Assembly (NCBI GenBank): GCA_963680875.1
Contig: OY804580.1
Span: 117,295,612-117,359,611, forward strand
DNA from: Bathymodiolus brooksi
Lineage: Eukaryota; Mollusca; Bivalvia; Mytilida; Modiolidae
Direction of reading: 5' to 3'
Length of the DNA: 64,000 bases
Below are positions 54,111-64,000 of this stretch, one piece after another (within the stretch, counting starts at the first letter, position 1; every line of letters starts with the position of its first letter). The notes below the pieces were generated by a model, which was given only the letters and a program-made list of their open reading frames with translations, was not told the DNA's origin and searched no databases. The position numbers and the translations under genes are program-made.

Positions 54111-55040
54111 TTACAGTAAGGTAACATTCTTTGTTATGGCATTTTTACACATGTCGCTACCATAACAGGAACAAAGATCTGTGCACGACAGAATCTGTTC
54201 AAAACAAACACAGCTACTGGAACAAATTGATTTGCCTTTGCAACTGCACACGAGATCCTGCAGGAAGTCTGATGACATTTGTCCCGGGAAGAAGACAGGT
54301 ACCAGACCACCCTTGTCTTCCCATCCGAACATTAAAGGAGATCTAACCGGGGACTGCGCTTTTTGAGAGGATTTCCAGATATAGGTCTGCAAAGATGATC
54401 TTAGTACATGCTGATGGAAGGTCGCTTCGCATGGTGGTAACTTGGCCAGGATTGCTTCTTTTTTTGTTGCACGTCGAACTCTGAATTTATTGAGATTAGA
54501 TTAATCTGCTCGTAGTTTGGCTTTTTGGATAGTCTTCAACTGAGATTTTCAGCTTCTCAATATCACGTCTTAAGATACCTACAGCAGAGTGTAAAATTTG
54601 TTCATCAGAAATACCTTCAACATCAACTTGAAAATCATTTTCCAACTCAGAGGCTTTAAATTTGGACTTGTATTTACCTGCCGCGGCAATAGCATCGCCT
54701 AAGGAAAGCTTGTCACTGAAGACAAGATTTTACATTCCTTGGCCCCACTTAGTATGTATAACTATAGAACCAGCATAATGTTTAACTAGCCTGTCTTGTA
54801 ACTTGGCAGATGAGTAGGTACCTGTGTCTGCGGGTAGATATGCTTTTTCAAGTAATTGTGTCATCCGAAAAACCTTTTTGTGAAAGACTAAATCATCGTT
54901 GATTTCATGAATTAAATTCTGGAAGGCGATTTCGTTACTAGGATTAAACCAATATACAGGAAGAGCTCCTACTGTGAAGCCATCTATTTTGAGATGCCAT
55001 TCAATGAAAATAACAACCTGACCATATAGGAGTGTTTGCC
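54111..55040 (-). pseudogene. Internally deleted copy of a Cys-rich, Asteroid/XPG-like repetitive gene
   Basis: N-terminal part (about 55032 to 54496): VVIFIEWHLKIDGFTVGALP, LEKAYLPADTGTYSSAKLQD, an in-frame TAA at 54730, then SDKLSLGDAIAAAGKYK and HSAVGILRRDIEKLKISVED. C-terminal part in another frame (about 54485 to 54111): RRATKKEAILAKLPP, FHQHVLRSSLQTYIW, FGWEDKGGLVPVFFPGQ, then a Cys cluster LVCSCKGKSICSSSC..CTDLCSCYGSDMCKN. I recall multicopy cnidarian and bivalve proteins with this start and this C-terminal Cys knot and a long nuclease-like middle; that middle is missing, lost at about 54486-54525. A MITE at 55029-55552 replaces the very N-terminus. Confidence 0.5.
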
Positions 55041-55552
55041 GTGATGTCATAGGCTTGGGAATTTACCTGTCTGGTTGGCAAGAAATGGAAAATTTCCATT
55101 GTCTTTCATTGAAGACTCAACTTTAAATTGTCATTATTTTTTTGTTATTTAAGATAATTCAATAATTCTTTCAGAAGTGAAAATTATATAGAAATAACTA
55201 ATTCACAATGAAGGTTTGATAAAAATATCCAGAATAAAAGGATTGGAAATTCAATCTTGTTTTATTTAGTTTTGAAGTGTAAAAATGCATTATTTCATAT
55301 TAGAATTATGAATTTATCATATCAAAATTAAAAAATGTAAACTGACAGAAAAAATATGAATTTTCTTTAGTCTCTAAAACAATTAACCAAACCAAAATTG
55401 GTTTGGAAATAAAAAAGTTATGAAAGTTTAAAAATTTGTTATTTTCCTGTCAGTTACTTTATTGTTTTATTGCCAACCAAGTATTTGTTTATTGTCATGC
55501 AAATTAGTGAATATGACATCACTAATGAGATCGGCGAACACTCCTATTGTTA
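55029..55552. mobile_element. Foldback MITE, ~520 bp
   Basis: AGGAGTGTTTGCC and GTGATGTCAT at the left face ATGACATCAC and GGCGAACACTCCT at the right (arms broken by a 10 bp insert). A second inner pair is CTGTCTGGTTGGCAA / TTGCCAACCAAG. TA-type duplication possible but not decided. Confidence 0.65.
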
Positions 55553-58160
55553 CATAATAAGAATAAGAATTAGATAAGAAATTAAAATTGATAAAAGGCT
55601 AGGATTTATATAATTAACACATTAAGTCACATTTAATTTATTTAGGCTAACTTGGGTCAGTTATCAATTAAAAACAAATATGGTTTTAAAAAAAATCAGT
55701 CTAATGAGTATTTACCTAAATAACGATATTGTGATGGGTATTTCTTAATAAATTGTATTAAAAATCATTTTAATTTATGAAATAATCAACTTTCTGTTTA
55801 CATATTTATTTTCAACAAAATTTCTTTATTATTGCATCCCATTTTCCTTAATTTAACTAGTGCATATCCATATTTATACAATCTTATGTTAACGGCAAGT
55901 TACGTGTGTCGACCCTATTATCCACAATTAATTGTCCCACATACACTACAAAAATACATGTTAGATGTGTATTGTGACATTTTAGCAAATTTAGATTAAA
56001 ACATATTTTGAGAGGCTAGTTATATTAAATCAGACGAGAATTAACTGTTCTTTTTCATCTAATGATACAATTAAATGTCCGTTTAATTGTGTAATATATC
56101 TTTTTTATCGATAAACGATCACGTGTTATAGATATGAAATTTTATTTTCACCTGTTCAACTATGTATCAGTTGGGTACCTTTAGGAAAACCAAAATTTCC
56201 AAGAAAAGTTGTCTTACGATTTTTTTACGACCCACTTAATTTGAAAATATAGACATTTTTCTATCGAATGAGCATAGTTTTATCCATATGTTATTTCGGT
56301 ACATTAAACTCCGAATTCATGCATCTTTTCAGTCATCATCTACGCTACTAATGGACATTACATAACATTTCTATTCATTGAACCTCATGTCCCAGTTGTC
56401 AGTTTATTTTTCTAAGTTTTCCAGATCTTCCACACAATTTGTTGATATCCTCTTGCTTTAACACCATCTGGTAGATCATTTATGTGACAGGGAAATAGTA
56501 AAGGATCCAAAACTTTTGAGGTACTTTTGAGTCTACTGTGACCTGTGTTAAAAGTTCTCTTCTACTTCGTTTCTCATTTTTATACAAGTCAACTACAAAA
56601 ATGTTGCTGTCGTATAATGGTTTGGCACTGTCGTCGTTGTCAGTAGACAAAATGGTTTTCATGCAATAACTTTAGTTTATATTGACCTGTTATTCGGAAT
56701 GTTTAAAACAAAGATCCTTGTCACACAGAATTAATGTTGTTCTTTATTTTGGGTGTTGTAGCCCCACTGTTTCCAAACAAGAGGTCCCCAGGTGCAAATA
56801 TAGGTGTTTCTGGGTTGTTGTTTTTTTTATACTAGGAGAGTTTATTGTTCATCTGATTGTGATGATGTTTTTTTTTATTATGAATTCCTTAGTAAAACCT
56901 CTTTCAGAAAAATGTATAGTTTTATTATGTAACTAATAGAGTTTTGACATAATGTGGTAAAAAGGAGGAATTTCAAAATTTGCATATTTTTCTTTTTCAT
57001 CTAATTTTAATGCATTTTCCCCCAAAATTATCATCTTTATGGGCCATCAAATAATTGTTCATTTTAAGTCAAAAAGGGGTCATAAATGGCCAAGATTTCA
57101 CATATTTACTCTAGTATATAAAATGCAAAAAATAGTAACAAGAAAATTGTCCAGCTGTGTTCATATGACTTGCTTTTTATATACACATGTTAAACTTTCC
57201 CTTGTCAATATGCTATCACACTGAATTATTAATAGCTGTTTATTATTTATAGTTTGTTGAACTTGTTCTCATCCTGAAATACTGCTCACTAGATGGTAAG
57301 CAATAATCATTCAATGTGTATGTCCTTAAATAAAGGATTTGCAACACTTATCCACTATTATCTTTTGACAAAATGAAATGTTATACCAGACATGTCTGAC
57401 CTCTATTATTCAATGAAAATTGATTCAAAAGGGTGTCAGGCTAATATGAAATAACCATAAACAGCCATTAGTAAGTTTTCCTCAAAGCATATAAACAAAA
57501 TAAAATAAAGTGCTAATTGTTAGCAGTATAAACATTTACAGCCGGGAAATCAAATTGAACAAAAATAGTTTTAAGAATAGATTTTTGTTTTCAGTTTTAA
57601 ATTGCCATAAATCTTTTTCCTGTTGCCTAGTATCATTAAATTTGTACATCTTATGAAACCTCAAACAAATGAACACAAAAAGACCATGACATATGGCATT
57701 GGAAATCCACATCCTGGCTTGTGATATACACACAGAATTGTTGGGGTTAAACTAGTTAATTGGATCCCAACCCCCTCTGATATGTTAACCAAACTTATAA
57801 GGATTGGTCTCTCATAAGAAATAAATGCCTTGGCACTCACCGTCAGACATGTTTCTCATTTGAAAACTATCAATAATACATGTAGTTAATTTTACTCTGT
57901 AACCAAATTTATGCTTTACAAGGGAGTATTTAACTTTAAATATATATATATGTAATTTCATCTAAAATTAAATATTAATGGTTGACAGACATTTCTACTG
58001 TAATCAAATATTAACCAGGATTTCAGTAGTCTCATCATATAATGCCAACTCTTCTGCAATGAAAAAGCGATCTGATAAGAAGGGTGACCTCTCTTGTGGC
58101 CAATGCGCCATACAATTTAGGAGTATTTTGCAATCTCATTCCATCTGACATCTGGCCTGA
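55553..58160. other. AT-rich stretch without a supported gene
   Basis: One minus-strand frame at 56480-56662 (starts MKTILSTDNDDSAKPL) is protein-like but has no splice sites or family match. Everything else is short frames. Confidence 0.35.
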
Positions 58161-58164
58161 TAAG

Positions 58165-58263
58165 AGGGGTGGCCTTTTGGATACTCCAGTTTCCTCCACC
58201 AATAAAACTGGCTGCCACGATATAACTGAAATATTGTTGAAAGTGGCATTAAATCCCATAACC
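58165..58263 (+). repeat. SINE family A tail
   Basis: ACTCCAGTTTCCTCCACCAA..TGAAATATTGTTGAAAGTGG..CATTAAATCCCATAACC, plus orientation, 5'-truncated. Confidence 0.7.
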
Positions 58264-58895
58264 CTAACTCTACTGATGATGCGAAAAGGAGGTAAGTGGA
58301 AAAATACACAATATCAGCATTATCGCCATAGGAAATTGTGTCTGGCCTGAAAAATTAAATATTCTAGTACACCCATTTAATGTCATTTCATTTTTAAGTA
58401 AACTTGAAGACTTATTGATTTGTAGATCGTTGTTTGTCCTTTTGTACTTTTTCTGTTGGCCATTGTGTTGTCTGTCCTTCGACGATGTACGGATTCTGAT
58501 TACCTCTTTGGTATCTTCAAACTCTTCTTCTATTGATTTTATTTGAAATGTTTAGTCTGAGATGTGATAATGTTGTAACTGAACTGATGACGTTCATTAT
58601 TTCCCTCGTGATCTAAATGCTTGTTTACCCTCAATATTAATTCTTTAATCACATCTGTGTTTGAGTAGCAAAACAATTCCTACAGCCATTCACAGAAAAT
58701 TAATCTTAATGTTAATTTTAATAATCAACAAACTTAATGAAAAACTGAAAGACCATTTATGTCTCTGTGGTATAAATGAATGATTGATTTAAATGTACAT
58801 TTTATTGAGGAAAAAAATTACCAGGCTTGTTTTTATCATTGAATGTCTCAAAGATAAATACTTACAAACCTTTTTTTGGCTGATATTGGCAATCT

Positions 58896-58957
58896 GACAC
58901 ATAGTAGACTGAGTGACAAAGGGAATGACACATAGTAGACTGAGTGACAAAGGGAAT
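58896..58957. repeat. 31 bp direct duplication
   Basis: TGACACATAGTAGACTGAGT plus GACAAAGGGAA occurs twice back to back. Confidence 0.9.
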
Positions 58958-59098
58958 GACTTAATTTCTAATGCGTCTAAAAAAATTATATTTTGAACAT
59001 ATTAGTTTACAAAAAAAAAATGATTGGAATATTTTTTGTCTCGTATGAGAAATTTTACCTCACTCCATAAAAAAAAAAGCGAAAATTCTAAGGTCTAA

Positions 59099-59357
59099 GG
59101 TTATGATGTTTAATGCCACCTTCAATAACATTTCAGTTATAATATATCGTGCCAGTCAGTGGTATTGGTAGAGGAAACCGGAGTAGCTGTAGAAATCAAC
59201 AGATTTGTGCAAGTCACTGACAACTTTATCACATAATGTTGTATCGAGTACACCTCGCCATGAGAGGGATTCAAATTCACATCTTTAGTGGTGATAGACA
59301 CTGATTGCACAGGTAGTTGTAAATCCAACTACCATACGATCACGACCAGAACGGCCC
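59099..59357 (-). repeat. SINE family A, near full length
   Basis: Minus strand: head GGGGCCGTTCTGGTCGTGAT, B-box-like region TGTGAATTTGAATCCC, shared core and tail CATTAAACATCATAACC. Confidence 0.75.
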
Positions 59358-60018
59358 CAATTGGAAAGTGAGCAACTTCAACACCTCTGATAAAAGTAAG
59401 ATTATGTTTGCTTTTAAATATTTTTTTTTTGCAGATTTCTAACAGACAAAGTACGACTTACATGTACTAGTATATATCGTGTTGTAAAGATACTGATGTA
59501 CAATAACATTTCATTGATTTTAAATTACAAGATATCAAATTTCCATATGAAAACTTTATCATGTGTGGAATTATTGATGATTTCATTTATCTTGAAATAA
59601 AAAAATAAGACAAGATGTTGCCAACAAAATGTCAAACTTTAAGGAATCTGTTGTTAATATATTTTTCTGTGTTTGCTTTTATGACACAGATTTATTATCA
59701 GCTGTTTTTCAGTTAGATCTATTTCTACTGGTAATGTTAGGTGTGGAATAATTTCTATCTTATTTAAGAGGTAAGACTGTCAACAACAAACATAGTCTTG
59801 TTTGTTTTTAAGGGTCTATATGCATTAATCGTCTAAAAGTTAATAGATGATGCATGATCAAACAGCTTTAGATGTCACCTGATTTTCTAACAATGAATTC
59901 AACATTAAACATTATGAAGTATATAGAGTAAAATAAAACAACTCCATGATTTTTAATGATGATTAGATTCGTTTCATCTTTTATTCACTGCCTCATTTGT
60001 CATGACAACAAAGATGTA

Positions 60019-61430
60019 GAGTATTGAACACATGGTCTACAGCTGTATCTGTTACCATTATACCTTTATAGTCAAGCCTGGATTAACCTGCAGGCAAAAT
60101 AAAGTATTGGAACACATGGTCTACAGCTGTATCTGTTACCATTATACCTTTATAGTCAAGCCTGGATTAACCTGCAGGCAAATAAAGTATTGAACACATA
60201 GTCTACAGCTGTATCTGTTACCATCACACCTTTATAGTCAAGCCTGGATTAACCTGCAGGCAAATAAAGTATTGAACACATGGTCTACAGCTGTATCTGT
60301 TACCATTATACCTTTATAGTCAGGCCTGGATTAACCTGCAGGCAAAATAAAGTATTGGAACACATGGTCTACAGCTGTATCTGTTACCATTATACCTTTA
60401 TAGTCAGGCCTGGATTAACCTACAGGCAAAATAAAGTATTGAACACATGGTCTACAGCTGTATCTGTTACCATTATACCTTTATAGTCAGGCCTGGATTA
60501 ACCTACAGGCAAAATAAAGTATTGAACACATGGTCTACAGCTGTATCTGTTACCATTATACCTTTATAGTCAGGCCTGGATTAACCTGCAGGCAAAATCA
60601 AGTATTGGAACACATGGTCTACAGCTGTATCTGTTACCATTATACCTTTATAGTCAAGCCTGGATTAACCTGCAGGCAAATAAAGTATTGAACACATAGT
60701 CTACAGCTGTATCTGTTACCATCACACCTTTATAGTCAAGCCTGGATTAACCTGCAGGCAAATAAAGTATTGAACACATAGTCTACAGCTGTATCTGTTA
60801 CCATTATACCTTTATAGTCAGGCCTGGATTAACCTGCAGGCAAAATAAAGTATTGAACACATGGTCTACAGCTGTATCTGTTGCCATCATACCTTTATAG
60901 TCAGGCCTGGATTAACCTACAGGCAAAATAAAGTATTGAACACATGGTCTACAGCTGTATCTGTTACCATCACACCTTTATAGTCAGGCCTGGATTAACC
61001 TACAGGCAAAATAAAGTATTGAACACATGGTCTACAGCTGTATCTGTTACCATCACACCTTTATAGTCAGGCCTGGATTAACCTACAGGCAAAATAAAGT
61101 ATTGAACACATGGTCTACAGCTGTATCTGTTGCCATCATACCTTTATAGTCAGGCCTGGATTAACCTACAGGCAAAATAAAGTATTGAACACATGGTCTA
61201 CAGCTGTATCTGTTACCATCACACCTTTATAGTCAGGCCTGGATTAACCTACAGGCAAAATAAAGTATTGAACACATGGTCTACAGCTGTATCTGTTACC
61301 ATCACACCTTTATAGTCAGGCCTGGATTAACCTACAGGCAAAATAAAGTATTGAACACATGGTCTACAGCTGTATCTGTTGCCATCATACCTTTATAGTC
61401 AGGCCTGGATTAACCTGCAGGCAAAATAAG
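60019..61430. repeat. ~83 bp minisatellite, 17 copies with trimer higher-order pattern
   Basis: Unit: GTATTGAACACATGGTCTAC, AGCTGTATCTGTTACCAT, ACCTTTATAGTCAGGCCTGG, ATTAACCTACAGGCAAAATA. Variants at four sites (TTACC/TTGCC; ATTATACC/ATCACACC; CAAGCC/CAGGCC; TGCAGG/TACAGG) are ordered, with copies 11-13 repeated as 14-16. Confidence 0.95.
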
Positions 61431-61964
61431 CATGTGCATCAAGCGACAAGGAGCACCACAAAAATCTGACCACAAGGCAATTTATTTTATCAGCCAGATA
61501 TTAGGCTCAAAAACACACCAATAGTAATTTTTTTAAAGTAGGAAAAATGAAATAAAACACTAATAAATGTTATAGGCTTTATTTATACATGTTAAAACAA
61601 TAAAAACAATTAATTTACATTATGTCAGTGGAGGGTGCGGCTTGTTGCTTAGGGCATAAATTGGCTTTAATACGTTTTTATAGTTCAGTTTAAATCTACA
61701 AAAACCACTATCCTTTTATACCTATAAGTTATATGTTCACACCAAAGTAATTTTGAGGTGTGCTTGACTTGTACCATAATTTGAGTCTGAATACATTGTA
61801 TATATTCTTGTGTCTAGTGGTCAATGCTATTAGTGGTCTACATAAACAACTATCCTTTTACCTTTAAGGTATTATTCACCCTCTGCTAACTTTAAGGTGT
61901 GCTTGACTTTTACAAATATACCTTAGGATAGTTTTAAGTCTATATATTCTTTTTTTTTTCACTG

Positions 61965-62048
61965 GGTACTCCGTTTTCCTCCACCAATAAAATTGTCCAC
62001 CACAATATAGCTGAAATATTAGTGAACGCGGCATTAAACACCATAACT
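61965..62048 (+). repeat. SINE family A tail
   Basis: GGGTACTCCGTTTTCCTCCA through AGCTGAAATATTAGTGAACG to CATTAAACACCATAAC, plus orientation. Confidence 0.7.
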
Positions 62049-62312
62049 ATTTTTATTTAACCTTGGGTGTGTTTGACTGGTACCTACAGTATAAATGAAT
62101 GTTTACCGATCATTGTACTTCTGACACTCAGTTTTTTTTTTACACAAATTAACATTCTTTACTTCTAAACCTTAAAAGAAACTTCAAAACTTTTTAAGTT
62201 TGTTTTTTAATTTAAACTGGTTTGTTCAATAAAAAAACGGACTTTTAATGAAAAATTGTGTGAAAGTAACAAAAAGAAATCAATCAATGATCAGTCATAA
62301 TAATTTGATTAT

Positions 62313-63900
62313 TAGCTCACCTGGTTGAGTTATTGCTACCACTGGGCGTCCGTCGTCCGTCTGTCGTTAGCTTTTTGCATTTTAATCAACTCCTCTGAAA
62401 CCACTGGACCAATTTGAACCAAACTTTGGTGGAATGGTCCTTGGATGGCCCCCTTCCAAAATTATGTCCGGTGATTCCGACTTCCAACCAAGATGGCCGC
62501 CAAGCTAAAAATAGAAAAAAAAAGGGGATGAAATTTTAATTGTCCATTACTGCTTTAGTATAAGTCAAAATGAGCTCAAATTTTAACTGCAGCTACATGG
62601 CAAGGAGTAGTTTAACATATATTCCGGGTTTTTCTGTGAATTTTTCTTTCAACCGATTTATACCGATTATGCAAATTAGGCATATTTTGATAAAAGATCA
62701 CATGTAAATCTTCTCCTCTGAAACCGCTGAACCACATTAAACCAAACCTGGCGGGGATGGTCCCTGGGTGGGTCCGTTTCAAAATTGTGTCCGACAGCGC
62801 CACCCTCCATTCAAGATGGCTGCTGTTACTAAACATAGACATTTCTTCAATTGTCCATTGCTGCTTTAGTATAAGTCAAAATGAGCTCAAATTTTAACTG
62901 CAGCTACATGGCAAGGAGTATTCTGGGTTTTTCTGTGAAATTTTTCTTTCAACCGATATATACCGATTATGCAAATTAGGAATATTTTGATAAAATATCA
63001 CATTTAAATCTTCTCCTTTGAAACCGCTGAACCAAATTTAATCAAACCTGGCAGGGATGGTCCCTTGGTGGGTCCCTTTCAAAATTGTGTCCTACAGCCC
63101 TGCCCTCTATTCAAGATGGCTGCTGTTGCTAAAAATAGAAATTTCTTCAATTGTCCATTGCTGCTTTAGTAAGTCAAAATGAGCTCAAATTTTAACTGCA
63201 TCTACATGGCAAGGAGTAGTTTAACATATATTCCGTTTTTATGAGCTATTGCTACCACTGGGCGTCCGTCGTCTGTCTGTCGTTAACTTTTTGCATTTTA
63301 ATCAACTCCTCTAAAACCACTGGGCCAATTTGAACCAAACTTTGGTGGAATGGTCCTTGGGTGGTCCCCTTTCCGAATTGTGTCCGACAATCTCTCCCCC
63401 CCACCAACCAAGATGGCAGCCATTACTAAAAATGGAAAATTCGACAAAAAATCACTTAAAAATTATCTTCTCTGAAACTGCTGGGCCAATTGGGCCCAAA
63501 CTATGGTGGAATGGTCTTCAGATGGTCCTCTTTGAGAATTGTGTCCGACGACCCCAGCCACCAACCAAGATAGCCGCCGTTACTAAAAATAGAAAATTTG
63601 GCAAAATATCAATTAAAAATTATCTCCTCTGAAACTACTGGGCCAATTGGGCCCAAACTATGGTGGAATGGTCTTTAGGTGGTTATCTTTCAGAATTGTG
63701 TCCGACAATATGGCCACCGTTACTAAAAATAGAAAATTCAGCAAAAAATCACTTAAAAATTATCTCCTCTGAAACTGCTGGGCCAATTGAGCCCAAACTA
63801 TGGTGAAATGGTCTTTAGATGGTCCCCTTTCAGAATTATATCCGATAACCCCGCCCTCCAAAGAAGATGGTGGCCATTGCTGAAAATAGAAGATTAATGT
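62313..63900. repeat. AGCTCACCTG superfamily array, ~150-165 bp monomers
   Basis: Heads TTAGCTCACCTGGTTGAG, GGGCGTCCGTCGTCCGTCTG at 62313 and again near 63243. Monomers repeat CTCCTCTGAAAC(C/T)(A/G)CTGGGCCAATT, ACCAAAC, then CAAGATGGC(C/T)GC. Last monomers at about 63465, 63624 and 63761. Confidence 0.85.
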
Positions 63901-64000
63901 TTATTTTTTGTCTGATTTTGATGCAGTTTTTTCTTTAGATTCCTTATTGAATTATCTTTCAGTAGTATGTCAACGGATTTGACTACAGAATCTTCCATAT

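Noticed and set aside
56480..56662. Minus-strand ORF MKTILSTDNDDSAKPL as a gene
   Set aside because: Protein-like but only 60 codons, with no splice sites or family; recorded as part of a gene-free stretch.
60280..60486. Repeat-containing ORF MVYSCICYHYTFIV
   Set aside because: Purely the minisatellite unit translated; frame breaks at the indel variants.
60019..61430. CRISPR-like regular repeat array
   Set aside because: Units are contiguous with no unique spacers, and the genome is animal.

Overview
The window is nuclear DNA of an animal, most likely a bivalve mollusc. It is AT-rich and intron-rich, with canonical GT-AG splice sites and a dense load of short tRNA-derived SINEs, small inverted-repeat DNA transposons and minisatellites. 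I see no prokaryotic operon, CRISPR array, structural RNA gene or viral coding region. The bivalve assignment is an inference from the style of the repeats and of the captured gene fragments; species is not determined.

Region 175-31345 (minus strand) holds the 5' 29 coding exons of PRPF8, the central protein of the U5 snRNP and of the spliceosome active site. The 29 exons sum to 5,039 coding nt. Reading phase is consistent at every junction, giving 1,679 codons plus 2 nt; the rest of the gene (RNase H-like and Jab1/MPN domains) lies off the left edge. The introns are packed with sense-oriented SINEs, nested MITEs and tandem repeats. The most striking feature is that three splice junctions of this spliceosome gene lie inside tandem duplications that copy the splice site itself: 5' splice sites at 1-217 and 6541-6650, and a 3' splice site at 19070-19310. 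Two of these would give in-frame insertions if the decoy sites were used, and one would give an immediate stop.

Region 31346-46240 is a transposon island. A possible ~11.5 kb element (32491-44037), bounded by GGCCTTA-rich inverted termini, starts with a TATA box and a first exon encoding a PHD-like Cys/His knuckle. Inside it are two copies, in opposite orientation, of a ~1.45 kb DNA transposon with 13 bp termini and clean 6 bp target-site duplications. One copy carries a 3.8 kb insertion built of ~330 bp dimeric repeats. A separate foldback element (45094-46206, 6 bp duplication CCTCAA) encloses a frameshifted RecQ-like helicase fragment.

Region 46240-64000 has no intact gene that I can identify. 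It holds more repeats, including a 17-copy ~83 bp minisatellite at 60019-61430. It also holds relics of mobile or captured genes: a P2X7-intracellular-domain-like N-terminus at 51601, an internally deleted Cys-rich, Asteroid/XPG-like gene at 54111-55040, and unassigned coding-like fragments at 47805, 50975 and 52949. Arrays at 48462, 62313 and 33699 belong to one repeat superfamily whose monomers carry a CAAGATGGC-type (YY1-like) motif.
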